DNA from: Enterovirga aerilata
GTDB taxonomy: Bacteria; Pseudomonadota; Alphaproteobacteria; Rhizobiales; Beijerinckiaceae
Direction of reading: 5' to 3'
DNA: 64,000 nucleotides
Assembly: GCF_013044135.1 (NCBI RefSeq)
Contig: NZ_JABEPP010000002.1
Span: 868,001 to 932,000 of the forward strand
The notes beneath the pieces were generated by a model that was given only the letters and a program-made list of their open reading frames with translations, searched no databases and was not told the DNA's origin. This document shows, piece after piece, positions 43,085 through 50,924 of the stretch. Numbering within the stretch: the stretch's first letter is position 1; the number at the start of each line of letters is the position of its first letter. The translations under genes and the position numbers were made by a program.

Positions 43085-43606
43085 CTAGCCGAACCGCGGC
43101 CCGTTCCGGCGGACCATGCCCGAGAGCGGTTCCACCGGCGCCTCGGCCGGCCATTCGACGATCTGCTCGAAGAGCTCCTCCTCCTCGAAATCCTCCTCCG
43201 GGCCGGCGAGCCGGTCGCGGACCGTGACGCCCGCCAGATGCGGGGTTTCGGGGTCGCCCGAGACGAGGGGGTGCCACCAATAGAGGTCGCGCCCCTCGGC
43301 GAGGAGCCGGTATGCGCAGGTGGTCGGGAGCCACCGGAGCCCCCGCACGGTGCCGGGCGTCAGGCGCACGCAATCGGGCACGATCTCCTGCCGGTTCGCA
43401 TAGGAGCGGCAGCGGCAGCTCGTCCCGTCGAGCAGCGTGCAGCCGACATCGGTGTAGTGGATCTCGCCCGAATCCTCGTCCTCCAGCTTGACGAGGCAGC
43501 AGCGGCCGCAGCCGTCGCAGAGGCTCTCCCACTCTGCCTCGCTCATCTCCTCGAGGCGCTTGGTGCGCCAGAAGGGTTCGTCTGCCGCGTCGGGCGGGAA
43601 TTTCAT
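43085..43606 (-). CDS. YcgN family cysteine-cluster protein (UPF0260)
   Basis: 173 residues. The cluster CDGCGRCC near residue 30 is followed by single cysteines at DVGCTLL, SCRCRSY and PDCVRLTPG, the full YcgN pattern, which probably holds a metal or iron-sulfur cluster. [19 protein letters not shown] and [14 protein letters not shown] are further family blocks. The function is not known. The gene is isolated, with 158 bases to the next gene downstream and 67 upstream. Confidence 0.93.
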   Translation of the reverse strand: MKFPPDAADEPFWRTKRLEEMSEAEWESLCDGCGRCCLVKLEDEDSGEIHYTDVGCTLLDGTSCRCRSYANRQEIVPDCVRLTPGTVRGLRWLPTTCAYRLLAEGRDLYWWHPLVSGDPETPHLAGVTVRDRLAGPEEDFEEEELFEQIVEWPAEAPVEPLSGMVRRNGPRFG

Positions 43607-43673
43607 CGGACGGCTTGTCGGGGGAACGGAGCCGGGCTCGTAGCGCCCGAAATGGGCGGGATCGCGGCGCGCC

Positions 43674-44489
43674 TCAGCCCTTGCGGACGAGAGCAGGCGG
43701 CGAAGGGGCTGACTCGACCGCGACGGCTGCCGGGACCCTGCCCCGGCCGGCGCAATCCGCGCTCGCGAGCGGCGGGACCCCGAGGCGGGCGAGCGCCGGC
43801 CGCTGCGCCTCGAGGAAGGCGACGGAGCGCTCGGCCGGCACCGCCTGGGCCTGCGGCGTCTCGATCACGAGATGCTCGAGCGCGTAGCGGTATTCCGCCA
43901 GGCGGCGGTCGAGACCCCAGGCCACCCAGGCCACGAGGCAGCGGTTCTCGGCCACCCTCGCCTCGGCTTGGGCGATGTCGGCGGCGGAGACGCGGCCGGC
44001 ATAGCCCAGCGTCTTCATGCGCACGCCGTCCGCCGCGAAGACCCGGGCCGCGACATCGGCGAGCTTCGGCAGCAGACGGGCATCGGCGGCCGCATCCTCC
44101 GACAGGCGGCGGTAGCGCGAGGCGGGCGAGAGCGCACCGTCCCGCTGGAGGGCGCCGAAATAGGCGGCCGGGTCGCCCGCCCCGGCGTCCGGCGGCAGGA
44201 TGCGCTTGGCCGCGAGCTCCCCGAGCGCGCGCTCGAACCAGGCGAGATCATGCGCCGGGACGAGGAAGCGCCAGGCCCGGTCGCGCAGCTCGCGCTCGTC
44301 GTCGGTGTGGTCGTAGGGCGAAACCGGCTCGCCCCGCCCTGCCGCCGCGACGGAGCCCGTCGCCTCCAGCATGTCGTTCCAGGCCGAGTTGCGCTTCACG
44401 CGGCCGAAATCGCCTCGCTCGACGCAGGCCCCGAGGAGCAGCGCGGACAGCGCGGCGAGCGCGGGACGGACGGAGATGCGGTGCCTCAT
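43674..44489 (-). CDS. Putative lipoprotein, unrecognised
   Basis: 271 residues. The N-terminus is a lipoprotein signal with lipobox LLLGAC, cleaved before Cys22. The rest is Ala-rich and mainly helical, with [15 protein letters not shown]-like amphipathic stretches and two cysteines (NRCLVAW, ADCAGRG). No domain is recognised. It ends 67 bases past the YcgN start and begins 20 bases after the next small gene. Confidence 0.7.
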   Translation of the reverse strand: MRHRISVRPALAALSALLLGACVERGDFGRVKRNSAWNDMLEATGSVAAAGRGEPVSPYDHTDDERELRDRAWRFLVPAHDLAWFERALGELAAKRILPPDAGAGDPAAYFGALQRDGALSPASRYRRLSEDAAADARLLPKLADVAARVFAADGVRMKTLGYAGRVSAADIAQAEARVAENRCLVAWVAWGLDRRLAEYRYALEHLVIETPQAQAVPAERSVAFLEAQRPALARLGVPPLASADCAGRGRVPAAVAVESAPSPPALVRKG

Positions 44490-44508
44490 GGGCGCCGCTC
44501 GCTCCGGC

Positions 44509-44718
44509 TCAGGACCAGATCTCGTCGTCGCGCCGGGACGGACGCTCCTCGCCGCCCTCTTTCTCGTCCTGCGTCCGCAGGCGCTCGTAGCGCACGCCCG
44601 TGAAGAGCAGGACCGTGCCGCGCTCGGAATCCTCGCGCAGTGCCGCCCGCTTCGCGCGCGCCGAGAGCGGCGGAAACGCGATCACCTCCGCTACCGAAAT
44701 CGTCTGTGGGTGCGGCAT
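44509..44718 (-). CDS. Small conserved-type soluble protein, function unknown
   Basis: 69 residues: PHPQTISVAEVIAFPPLSAR at the start, then a basic stretch, TVLLFTGVRYERL, and a charged tail (DEKEGGEERPSRRDDEIWS). Normal base composition and a position 20 bases upstream of the lipoprotein gene support a real gene. I recall the form from Hyphomicrobiales genomes but can give no function. Confidence 0.65.
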   Translation of the reverse strand: MPHPQTISVAEVIAFPPLSARAKRAALREDSERGTVLLFTGVRYERLRTQDEKEGGEERPSRRDDEIWS

Positions 44719-44869
44719 CCCGCCCTCCCCCGAGTCTCACGCCCTCGATTGACGGCCCTTATGGTTAATGACCGGTTTCCAGAGGCAAGCCGGTGTGGGC
44801 ACGCACGCGATGGTTAGGGGCTCGGTAAGGTTGCCGAAGCTATAAATCTCGCGCGCCGCCGAACCGTAG

Positions 44870-45949
44870 ATGTCGAGCTTTCCACCTCCCGACCTCGCGG
44901 GCCTCGCGATGCTCGCGCGCAACGGCGACCGCGAGCTCCGCCCGGTCCTGCTCAAGCTCCACACACGCGAGTTCGTGGCGGCCGCGCTGCGCGACCGCCG
45001 CGCGGTCGCGACCTACGAGGCGCTGGCGCTGGGCCTGATCCCGCTCGTCCCCGATGACGTGATCGCGGATGTCTCCGCCATGCTGCAGCGGGTGCCCGAG
45101 GCGCCCGCGCGCGTGATCGACCTTCTGGCCGCGCGGCGCCGGGCCCGGTCCGAGCCCGATCCGCGCGAGCGCGCGGCGGCGGCAACGCTGAGCCAGGCGG
45201 AGAGCGCCGATCTGCTGGCACTCGGCGATCCGGCGATCGATCTCGCGCTCGCCCGGAACCGGAACGCGGCCATCGACGCGCATGGGCGGCGCGAGCTGGT
45301 CGCGCGGGCCGCCGCCGACCGGGCGCTGGCCGATGCGCTGCTCGCCAGGCCGGACCTCTCGGCCTGGGAACGGGGCGCGCTCTTCCGCTTCGTGCGCGAC
45401 AGGGCCGAGCGCGACCGCATCCGCGAGGAGCTGGAGCGCGCGGCCGCCGCCTCCGCGCCGAACCTGCCCGCCCTCTCGGCCTGGCGCCGCGCCCGCATCC
45501 TCCGGGCGGCCGCCAAGGCGGACCTGCCGGAGCTCTTCGGCGAGCTTGCGCGGGCGCTCGGGCTCGGCGAGGCCCCGCCCTGGAACCTCGACGATCCGGC
45601 AGAAGCGGAGCTGTTCGGGCTTGCGCTCGTCGCGGCGGGGCTCGCGATCGAGGATTGCATGCGCGTGCTGCTCACGGCCGATCCGCGCATCTCGGCTTCC
45701 GTCCCGGCCGTGTTCCGGCTGCGCCAGGTCTGCCGCACGACATCGCGTGCGGCAGCGTGGCAGCTTCTCGCGGCCAGGGAGCTGCCCCGAAAGCCCGCCC
45801 GCGCGACCGGCGCCGCCGATCCGCGCGGCAGGAAGGCCGAGGGTGCGCCCGGCGCCGTTACGGAGCGGGCTCGCCCGTCACCGGCGTCACGAGCGAGCGC
45901 CCCTGCCGGTCATCGATCCCGATCCACCACAGGTCCGGATCGAACCTGA
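44870..45949 (+). CDS. DUF2336 protein
   Basis: 359 residues, rich in Ala, Arg and Leu, made of helical repeats resembling HEAT/Armadillo units: TREFVAAALRDRRAVATYEAL, LARNRNAAIDAHGRRELVAR, LLARPDLSAWERGALFRFV. DUF2336 proteins are alphaproteobacterial and unassigned; some lie in motility or cell-cycle loci. The last 30 residues are low in complexity and overlap, on the other strand, the end of the DUF1491 gene by 92 bases. Confidence 0.85.
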   Translation: MSSFPPPDLAGLAMLARNGDRELRPVLLKLHTREFVAAALRDRRAVATYEALALGLIPLVPDDVIADVSAMLQRVPEAPARVIDLLAARRRARSEPDPRERAAAATLSQAESADLLALGDPAIDLALARNRNAAIDAHGRRELVARAAADRALADALLARPDLSAWERGALFRFVRDRAERDRIREELERAAAASAPNLPALSAWRRARILRAAAKADLPELFGELARALGLGEAPPWNLDDPAEAELFGLALVAAGLAIEDCMRVLLTADPRISASVPAVFRLRQVCRTTSRAAAWQLLAARELPRKPARATGAADPRGRKAEGAPGAVTERARPSPASRASAPAGHRSRSTTGPDRT

Positions 45950-46211
45950 TCTCGCGCCGCATCCGCTCCTCGATCTCGAGCGGCGGGCGCTCGGAGAGGA
46001 CGACCGCGAACAGGCGGTCGACCTCGCCGTCCGGCACCCAGACCTGCGGCGCGGGACCGAGCAGGTCGGCGCGGCCGTCGAGCCGGTCGACCGAAATGAA
46101 AATGGAGCCCGCCTCGTCGGCGCCGCGGCGGCGCAGCACCGCATCCACGCCCTCCAGGGCGCAGCGCCTCAGATGCGCCGAGACCCAGAAATCGGAGCGG
46201 ATGCGGCTCAC
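45858..46211 (-). CDS. DUF1491 protein, GTG start
   Basis: 117 residues from a GTG at 46211. It begins with SRIRSDFWVSAHLRRCALEG, continues DEAGSIFISVDRLDGRADLL and ends LWWIGIDDRQGRSL, the DUF1491 blocks. No function is known. It lies 14 bases after the stop of the peptidoglycan-binding gene and probably shares its transcript. Its 3' end is antisense to the DUF2336 end over 92 bases. Confidence 0.88.
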   Translation of the reverse strand: MSRIRSDFWVSAHLRRCALEGVDAVLRRRGADEAGSIFISVDRLDGRADLLGPAPQVWVPDGEVDRLFAVVLSERPPLEIEERMRREIRFDPDLWWIGIDDRQGRSLVTPVTGEPAP

Positions 46212-46225
46212 GCGGGCGGCCGCGC

Positions 46226-46882
46226 CTATTCGATCTGCGTGCCGGAGGCGGCCGCGAGCTGGCGGGTGGTGCGGATGCCGAGGCCGCCCGTGACGGGCAG
46301 CTTGTTGTCGCGCTCGAAGCGTTCCAGCGCCTGGCGCGTCGTCGCACCGAGATAGCCGTCGGCCTTGAGCGGGCCGTAGCCGAGCTTGGCGAGGGCCTTC
46401 TGCACCGAGATCACGCGCGGATCCGGTTTCGCCTCGGCCGGGCGCGGCGCGCCCGGCTCGCCGCCGCGGATGAGGTTGCCGATCGGATCGGCCCCCGGAG
46501 CCGCCACCTTCACGGCCGGAACGGACGACGCCGCAGGTGCCGCGGCGAGCGAGCCGACGGTCGCGGGATCGGGCCGCGGCACGGGCATTGGCACCGCAGC
46601 GGGTGCAGCCGCCGGAGCGGCTTCGGCACGGCGCGGCGCCTCGGCCTGGACGGCGGGCTTCGGCTTGAAGAGCGGCGCCGGATGGCGGTTCGCCTGATGG
46701 AGCGCATTCCATCCGACCGCGCCGGTGGTGCCCAGGATGGCGGTCGCGGCCAGCACGAGCCCCGGGCGATTCCCGACGAAGCGCAGCGCGGGGGCGAGAA
46801 CGCGGCCGAGGCGGGACGGTCCGGGCCCGGGCTGTCGCGCAGCCGCCCTTCCCTGCCCCATCCTCCCTCGGTCCTGTCTCAC
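46226..46882 (-). CDS. Membrane-anchored peptidoglycan-binding protein
   Basis: 218 residues. A basic cytoplasmic start (RQDRGRMGQGRAAARQPG) and one helix (GLVLAATAILGTTGAVGW) lead to a Pro/Ala-rich linker and a PG_binding_1 domain (SVQKALAKLGYGPLKADG, TTRQALERFERDN). The topology puts the domain in the periplasm. Its start overlaps the stop of the upstream kinase as ATGA, so the two are coupled; this suggests that the kinase and wall-binding protein serve one cell-envelope or cell-cycle task. Confidence 0.85.
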   Translation of the reverse strand: MRQDRGRMGQGRAAARQPGPGPSRLGRVLAPALRFVGNRPGLVLAATAILGTTGAVGWNALHQANRHPAPLFKPKPAVQAEAPRRAEAAPAAAPAAVPMPVPRPDPATVGSLAAAPAASSVPAVKVAAPGADPIGNLIRGGEPGAPRPAEAKPDPRVISVQKALAKLGYGPLKADGYLGATTRQALERFERDNKLPVTGGLGIRTTRQLAAASGTQIE

Positions 46883-48699
46883 GCGCTTCTCCTCTCGGCC
46901 GGCCGGGCCGGGATGCGGGCCGTCGTCTGCACGGCGACCGGACGGATCTGGCGCGTCTCGACCTGTCCGGCAAGCGGGAGCGTGATGGTGACCACCGTTC
47001 CGGCGCCGGGCCCGCTCTCGATCGCCATCGTCCCATGGTGCAGGCCCACGAGGCCGCGCACCACCGAGAGGCCGAGCCCGGTTCCCTCGTGCGGCCGGCG
47101 ATGCAGGTCGCCCGCCTGGAAGAAGGGATCGCCGAGGCGCGGCAGATCGGCCTCGCGGATGCCGATCCCGTCATCGGCGACCGAGAGCACGACGCGGTCG
47201 CCGTCGCGCCGGACGGACAGGGTCACCGCGCCGCCGGCAGGCGTGAACTTCACGGCGTTCGACAGGAGGTTGATCAGGATCTGCCGGCAGGCGCGACGGT
47301 CGGCGACGAGCTCCGGCAGGTCGGGTGCGATCTGCCGCTCGAGCCGCACCTGCCCCTCCTGGGCCTTGAGCGCCATGAGATCGCAGCAGCCATTCGCCAA
47401 CTCGCCCAGGTTGAACGGCTCCGGCGCCACGCTGAAATTCCCCGATTCGATCTTCGACATGTCGAGGAGCGTGTTCACCACCTCGAGCAGGTGGTGGCCG
47501 GAGTTCTTGATGATCGTGGCGTATTCCTTCCGCCGCTCCTCGGCCATCACGAAGGGGTGGTCGGCCGAGAGGAGCTCGGAGAAGCCGATGATCGCGTTGA
47601 GGGGCGTCCTGAGCTCGTGGCTGACCGTCGCCAGGAAGCGGCCCTTCATCTCGGCCGCCTGGACGGCCTCGAGCCGCGCCGCTTCCAGTTCCTCGGCATG
47701 GGTCCGGTCCGCCGAGGCGTCCCGGGTCACGGCGACGACGGGCGCCCGGTCCTCGGCGCGCTTGGCCGCATGCGCCCGCATCTCCACCCAGACGAGCCGC
47801 GCGGGGCCGCGCTCGGGCGTGACCACGAGGCGGAACTGCGTCGTGACCGGGCCGAGCCCCGAGGCCGCGTCGCTCAGCGCCTTCAGATAGGCCGGACGAT
47901 CCGGGATATGGACCTGCGCGAACAGGCCGGTGCCGAGCAGGGCGGGCGCGGGCCGGCGGGTCAGGGCCATCGCGGCCCCCGAGGCGCTCACCACGTCGCC
48001 TTGCCGGTCGTGGAAGGTGACGAGATCGCCCAGCGCCTCGCGCAGGCGGGATTCCTCCTCACCGGCCTCGACCGGCGCAGGAGCCGCGTCCGGGGCCGGG
48101 CGCACGAAGCGCAGCCCGCCTTCCAGCATGGTCCCGGCGATCAGAAAGAGCAGCGCGATGCCCGCCGGCGCGGCCTGCGGCTGGACCGAGAGCGCGGCTC
48201 CGGCGCCGCCGGCGAGCAGAAGGCAGGCGAGAGCCGAGACGAGGCCGGCCGCCAGCGCGTTGCGCCGCTCGCCGGCCGCGAGCGCCTCGAGCGGCTGGGC
48301 GGCGAGCCAGATCGCGGCAGGCCAGGCGAGCGCCCCGCCGCCGGAGAAGACGCAGGAGACGAGCGCGGCGATGCCGGCGGCCGCAACCGCGTAGGCGAGA
48401 TCGAGCCGGCGCGTCTGCGCGGCAAGATAGGCGGCCCCGAGCGGCGCCACGAGGCCCAGGGCCAGCACCGCATCCACCGCGGACGAGGTGCCGCGCCAGG
48501 CGAGATACGGCGACAGGCAGGCGAGCCCGAGCCCGCCTGCGACGAGGCGGGTCGCGGCGAACTCGTTCACCCGGCGCCCGTCGGGGATGCTGGCCTCCGC
48601 AAGGACCGGCGTGGCGCGACCAAGCGCCAGGCCTGCTGCGGAGCTCGACTCGATGCTGCTCAAACCGTCCGCGCGTTGGCCGCGCCCTCTCGCTCCCAT
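46879..48699 (-). CDS. Membrane sensor histidine kinase with PAS-like domain
   Basis: 606 residues. About six membrane helices fill residues 50 to 210, then a PAS-like part (VTFHDRQGDVVSASGAAMAL), a coiled linker, a HisKA site (VSHELRTPLNAIIGFSELL) and an HATPase region (LINLLSNAVKFTP, DDGIGI, GTGLGLSVVRG). The domain order resembles the PdhS/DivJ-like cell-cycle kinases of alphaproteobacteria. No response regulator is adjacent. A CtrA-like box lies 83 bases upstream. It is coupled to the peptidoglycan-binding gene. Confidence 0.88.
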   Translation of the reverse strand: MGARGRGQRADGLSSIESSSAAGLALGRATPVLAEASIPDGRRVNEFAATRLVAGGLGLACLSPYLAWRGTSSAVDAVLALGLVAPLGAAYLAAQTRRLDLAYAVAAAGIAALVSCVFSGGGALAWPAAIWLAAQPLEALAAGERRNALAAGLVSALACLLLAGGAGAALSVQPQAAPAGIALLFLIAGTMLEGGLRFVRPAPDAAPAPVEAGEEESRLREALGDLVTFHDRQGDVVSASGAAMALTRRPAPALLGTGLFAQVHIPDRPAYLKALSDAASGLGPVTTQFRLVVTPERGPARLVWVEMRAHAAKRAEDRAPVVAVTRDASADRTHAEELEAARLEAVQAAEMKGRFLATVSHELRTPLNAIIGFSELLSADHPFVMAEERRKEYATIIKNSGHHLLEVVNTLLDMSKIESGNFSVAPEPFNLGELANGCCDLMALKAQEGQVRLERQIAPDLPELVADRRACRQILINLLSNAVKFTPAGGAVTLSVRRDGDRVVLSVADDGIGIREADLPRLGDPFFQAGDLHRRPHEGTGLGLSVVRGLVGLHHGTMAIESGPGAGTVVTITLPLAGQVETRQIRPVAVQTTARIPARPAERRSA

Positions 48700-48781
48700 G
48701 GCCCGACAATGCGCCGGCGAACTTAAATGAAAGCTAAGGACAGAGGGCGAATCGAACCCTCGCCCGCTCGGCCGCAGGCGC

Positions 48782-48796
48782 TTAACCGCCCATTAA
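48782..48796. promoter_or_regulatory. CtrA-type box between a histidine kinase gene and a small secreted-type gene
   Basis: The site TTAA, seven bases, TTAA matches the full CtrA consensus spacing (TTAA-N7-TTAAC). It lies midway in a divergent region, 83 bases upstream of the kinase start at 48699 and 86 bases upstream of the forward gene at 48882. In a GC-rich genome both half-sites at this spacing are unlikely by chance. Confidence 0.6.
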
Positions 48797-48881
48797 TCCT
48801 GACGGGCGGCGAGTGTCGGAACGTCACACTTCTTGAACTTCGCCACAAGATTCTGATGTCCTTTGATCAGGTACTTGGGCG

Positions 48882-49187
48882 ATGTTCAGGGTAGTGGGCA
48901 GTCTTGCCATCATAACAGCGATGTGCGTGCTTTCGCCCGAGCGCGATTCCCGGCACGACTCGGCTGCGACTCGCTCCTGGCCGCCCGCTTCGCTCTCCGC
49001 GAGCCTCGACGTCCTCACCGGCCGCGGAGAAGCGGAGGACGCCGGGGTGCCGGACGGAGCGGCCCTCGCCGCGGCCGCCGCCGGGACGGCTCTTCGCGCC
49101 GCCGCCGCGGCCGGACCGGGGAGCCTGCGCGGGACCGCCTCGTCCGCGACGGCCGCGCCGCTCGAGATGCCTCCGCTCCGGCGCTGA
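48882..49187 (+). CDS. Small Ala-rich protein with an N-terminal membrane or export signal
   Basis: 101 residues beginning MFRVVGSLAIITAMCVLSPE, a probable signal anchor, followed by an Ala/Ser/Pro-rich body with no domain I recognise. The start resembles DUF5330-type proteins of rhizobia, but the match is weak. Its divergent position beside a CtrA-like box and a terminator-like hairpin after its stop support a real gene. Confidence 0.55.
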   Translation: MFRVVGSLAIITAMCVLSPERDSRHDSAATRSWPPASLSASLDVLTGRGEAEDAGVPDGAALAAAAAGTALRAAAAAGPGSLRGTASSATAAPLEMPPLRR

Positions 49188-49190
49188 GCT

Positions 49191-49218
49191 GCCGGGAGAA
49201 GTCCCGGCCCTTCTTCTC
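49191..49218 (+). terminator. Terminator-like hairpin
   Basis: A perfect 7-base stem with a 4-base loop (GCCGGGA, GAAG, TCCCGGC) 4 bases after the stop of the gene at 48882, followed by CCTTCTTCTCC, which is T-rich but not a clean run. Confidence 0.55.
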
Positions 49219-49343
49219 CACGGGCCGGCGCATCAGCGCGATCTGACATCCGGCCCAAGGAGAGCGCGATCACGGCCGGCCGGCGAGCCTCGCCTCGGCC
49301 GCGGCCGCTCTCTATATGACATCCGAGCCTGCAGCCGCCGCCC

Positions 49344-49775
49344 ATGCTTCCCGCCCCCGACGAGATCGTCACCAATTTCGAGCTTCTCGAGGACCCGACC
49401 GAGCAGTTCGAGTACCTCATCGAGCTCGGCCGCCTGCTGCCGCCGATGCCGGAGGAGCTGCATACGGACGAGAAGCTCGTGCCCGGCTGCCAGAGCAGGG
49501 TCTGGCTCGACATGCGGACGAGCGGCGCGGGCGAGAACGCGGTCCTGACGATCGCGGCCGACAGCGACGCCCATATCACGAAGGGCCTCGTGGCCTTCCT
49601 GGTGGCGCTCTATTCCGGCCAGCCGGCCCGCCGCATCCTGCAGACCGACGCCCTGAAGCTCTTCCGCGACCTGGGTCTCGGCCAGCACATCACGAGCAAG
49701 CGCTCCAACGGCCTGCGCTCGATGGTGGACCGGATCCGGGGCGAGGCCGCGCGGGTCGCAGCGGCAGCTGTGTGA
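49344..49775 (+). CDS. sufE: Sulfur acceptor protein SufE
   Basis: 143 residues. The family start (MLPAPDEIVTNFELLEDPTE, YLIELGRLLPPMPEEL) leads to the acceptor Cys49 in VPGCQSRVWL, and the C-terminus (HITSKRSNGLRSMVDRI) is as expected. It takes sulfane sulfur from SufS for iron-sulfur cluster assembly. No other suf gene is in the window, so sufE stands alone here, which is usual in alphaproteobacteria. Confidence 0.96.
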   Translation: MLPAPDEIVTNFELLEDPTEQFEYLIELGRLLPPMPEELHTDEKLVPGCQSRVWLDMRTSGAGENAVLTIAADSDAHITKGLVAFLVALYSGQPARRILQTDALKLFRDLGLGQHITSKRSNGLRSMVDRIRGEAARVAAAAV

Positions 49776-49850
49776 CGGAACAGGTACCTGTCCTTCGAAA
49801 GGAAAGGCATATTTTCTGTCGGCAGCAGACAATGGCCGTTCTTCAGCAAG

Positions 49851-49875
49851 AAACGCCGCCGGCTTGCCGGCCGAC
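49851..49875 (-). terminator. Hairpin between convergent sufE and antitoxin genes
   Basis: GCCGGC, TT, GCCGGC (49858 to 49871). On the reverse strand the stem is followed by GGCGTTTCTTG, so it may end the toxin-antitoxin transcript. The stem is short, so the call is weak. Confidence 0.4.
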
Positions 49876-49877
49876 GG

Positions 49878-49898
49878 CTCTCTCTCTGTGTGTGTGTG
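49878..49898. repeat. Dinucleotide tract (CT)5(GT)5
   Basis: Five CT units run directly into five GT units in the gap between sufE and the antitoxin gene. Simple repeats of this kind are rare in such GC-rich DNA. It is outside any gene, so phase variation is unlikely. Confidence 0.8.
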
Positions 49899-49920
49899 CC
49901 GAACAGAAAAGGGTTGACGA

Positions 49921-50310
49921 TCAGGCAGGCTCGCGCACGCTCAGCTTTAGCTGGCCGCGTCGCTCGGACGCGTTCCGTTTGACGGTGATTTCGACATCCC
50001 CGCCGAGCGCGCGTGTGAAGCCGAGCAGACGCTCCAGCGAATAGCCACCTGTGCGGCCGCGCAGGAGTTTGGACACGTCCGGCTGGCTGATGCCCATGAG
50101 GCGCGCAGCCGCCGTTTGCGACAGCCCACGTCGCGCGATCTCGTCCATGATCCCCATGACGAGATCGGCCTTCAGGCTTTCCTCTGTGGGATCATCGAAG
50201 CCGAGATCGGCATAGACGTTGCCGCTGCTACGAGTGGCCATGTCATCGGTGTTCGCCACAACGGAAGCGATGTCCGCGGATCCGGCGAAACGGGTGAGAT
50301 GGTCAGCCAT
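49921..50310 (-). CDS. XRE-family antitoxin of a type II toxin-antitoxin pair
   Basis: 129 residues from the ATG at 50310. The C-terminal half is a helix-turn-helix (GLSQTAAARLMGISQPDVSK, LLRGRTGGYSLERLL) of the HigA-like group. The stretch SSGNVYADLGFDDPTEESLK is the usual start of such antitoxins, so a start at 50241 (106 residues) is possible; the earlier ATG is preferred because AGGTAG precedes it. It lies downstream of the toxin gene with 74 bases between them. That gap holds a perfect palindrome. It probably represses the pair from the operator at 50803. Confidence 0.85.
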   Translation of the reverse strand: MADHLTRFAGSADIASVVANTDDMATRSSGNVYADLGFDDPTEESLKADLVMGIMDEIARRGLSQTAAARLMGISQPDVSKLLRGRTGGYSLERLLGFTRALGGDVEITVKRNASERRGQLKLSVREPA

Positions 50311-50335
50311 GATCTGTCTACCTGGTGTGTGGTGC

Positions 50336-50357
50336 CCCTTTCCCGATCGGGAAAGGG
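50336..50357. promoter_or_regulatory. Perfect 22-base palindrome between toxin and antitoxin genes
   Basis: CCCTTTCCCGA is followed at once by its exact reverse complement, with no spacer. It lies in the 74-base gap between the toxin stop and the antitoxin start. In RNA it could form an 11-base hairpin near the antitoxin ribosome site; as DNA it could be a protein site. The arrangement suggests a means of setting the toxin to antitoxin ratio. Confidence 0.6.
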
Positions 50358-50384
50358 ACGAACTCGGGATACGCGATACCGGCC

Positions 50385-50786
50385 TCAACCGGTGTCCTTT
50401 GCCGCATGGTGCTCGGCGTAGTGCCGCTTCGCCTCGGCTAGCCGATCCTTGATCAGATCGATGTCCTTGCGGGAGGTAGCGACACCCTTCGTAGATTTCT
50501 TCTGAAAAGCGTGGAGAACGTAGACCACCCCGGCGAACTTGGCCGCGTAGGCCGTCCGGTAGGTGTTTCCGTCGTCGTCCTCGACGATCTCCAGAACTGC
50601 CGCGCCCCTGAAGTCCTTCTCGCTCCTCAGGGGCTTTGCCGAGGCCGGTTTGCGTCCCTTCTGAGCGAGGCGGAGGGCGAACCCAACCTCCCGCTTAACC
50701 TCAGGTGGGAAGTCCGACACCGTCTGTTTCGTCCGGCCGAGCCAGACGAGCTCGCTGTCGGGTACCTGCGAAGGTGGATCACTCAT
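50385..50786 (-). CDS. RelE/ParE-type toxin (Gp49-like)
   Basis: 133 residues from the ATG at 50786. The core reads RTKQTVSDFPPEVKREVGFAL, AKPLRSEKDFRGAAVLEIVE, YRTAYAAKFAGVVYVLHAFQ and KKSTKGVATSRKDIDL, the pattern of Gp49-like toxins of the RelE/ParE superfamily, which cut mRNA on the ribosome. The toxin gene comes first and the antitoxin second, the HigBA order. The operator-like repeats lie directly before its start. Confidence 0.9.
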   Translation of the reverse strand: MSDPPSQVPDSELVWLGRTKQTVSDFPPEVKREVGFALRLAQKGRKPASAKPLRSEKDFRGAAVLEIVEDDDGNTYRTAYAAKFAGVVYVLHAFQKKSTKGVATSRKDIDLIKDRLAEAKRHYAEHHAAKDTG

Positions 50787-50802
50787 GTTGCCCACCCATG
50801 TG

Positions 50803-50871
50803 TGCCATTCCTTTATGGCAAAACCACCATAGATCGAAGCGGCTTCGTGAGCAATGGCAGTTTTGCCATAA
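50803..50871. promoter_or_regulatory. Operator of the toxin-antitoxin pair: four TGCCAT half-sites in two palindromes
   Basis: Just upstream of the toxin start are TGCCAT-N6-ATGGCA (50803 to 50820) and ATGGCA-N4-TGCCAT (50854 to 50869). The outer arms extend to a 12-base perfect inverted repeat (TTATGGCAAAAC at 50813 and its complement ending 50871). Four half-sites in two pairs are what an XRE antitoxin needs for cooperative self-repression. Confidence 0.75.
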
Positions 50872-50924
50872 TGGGTCGAGTTCAGGGGGGAGACGTATCT
50901 CGGGAGAGCCTGTCCCGAACCATG

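Noticed and set aside
48824-48860. A second EcfG promoter (GGAAC near 48824)
   Set aside because: No CGTT follows at 16 or 17 bases.
49878-49898. Phase-variable repeat
   Set aside because: The (CT)5(GT)5 tract is outside coding sequence and not placed in a promoter spacer.
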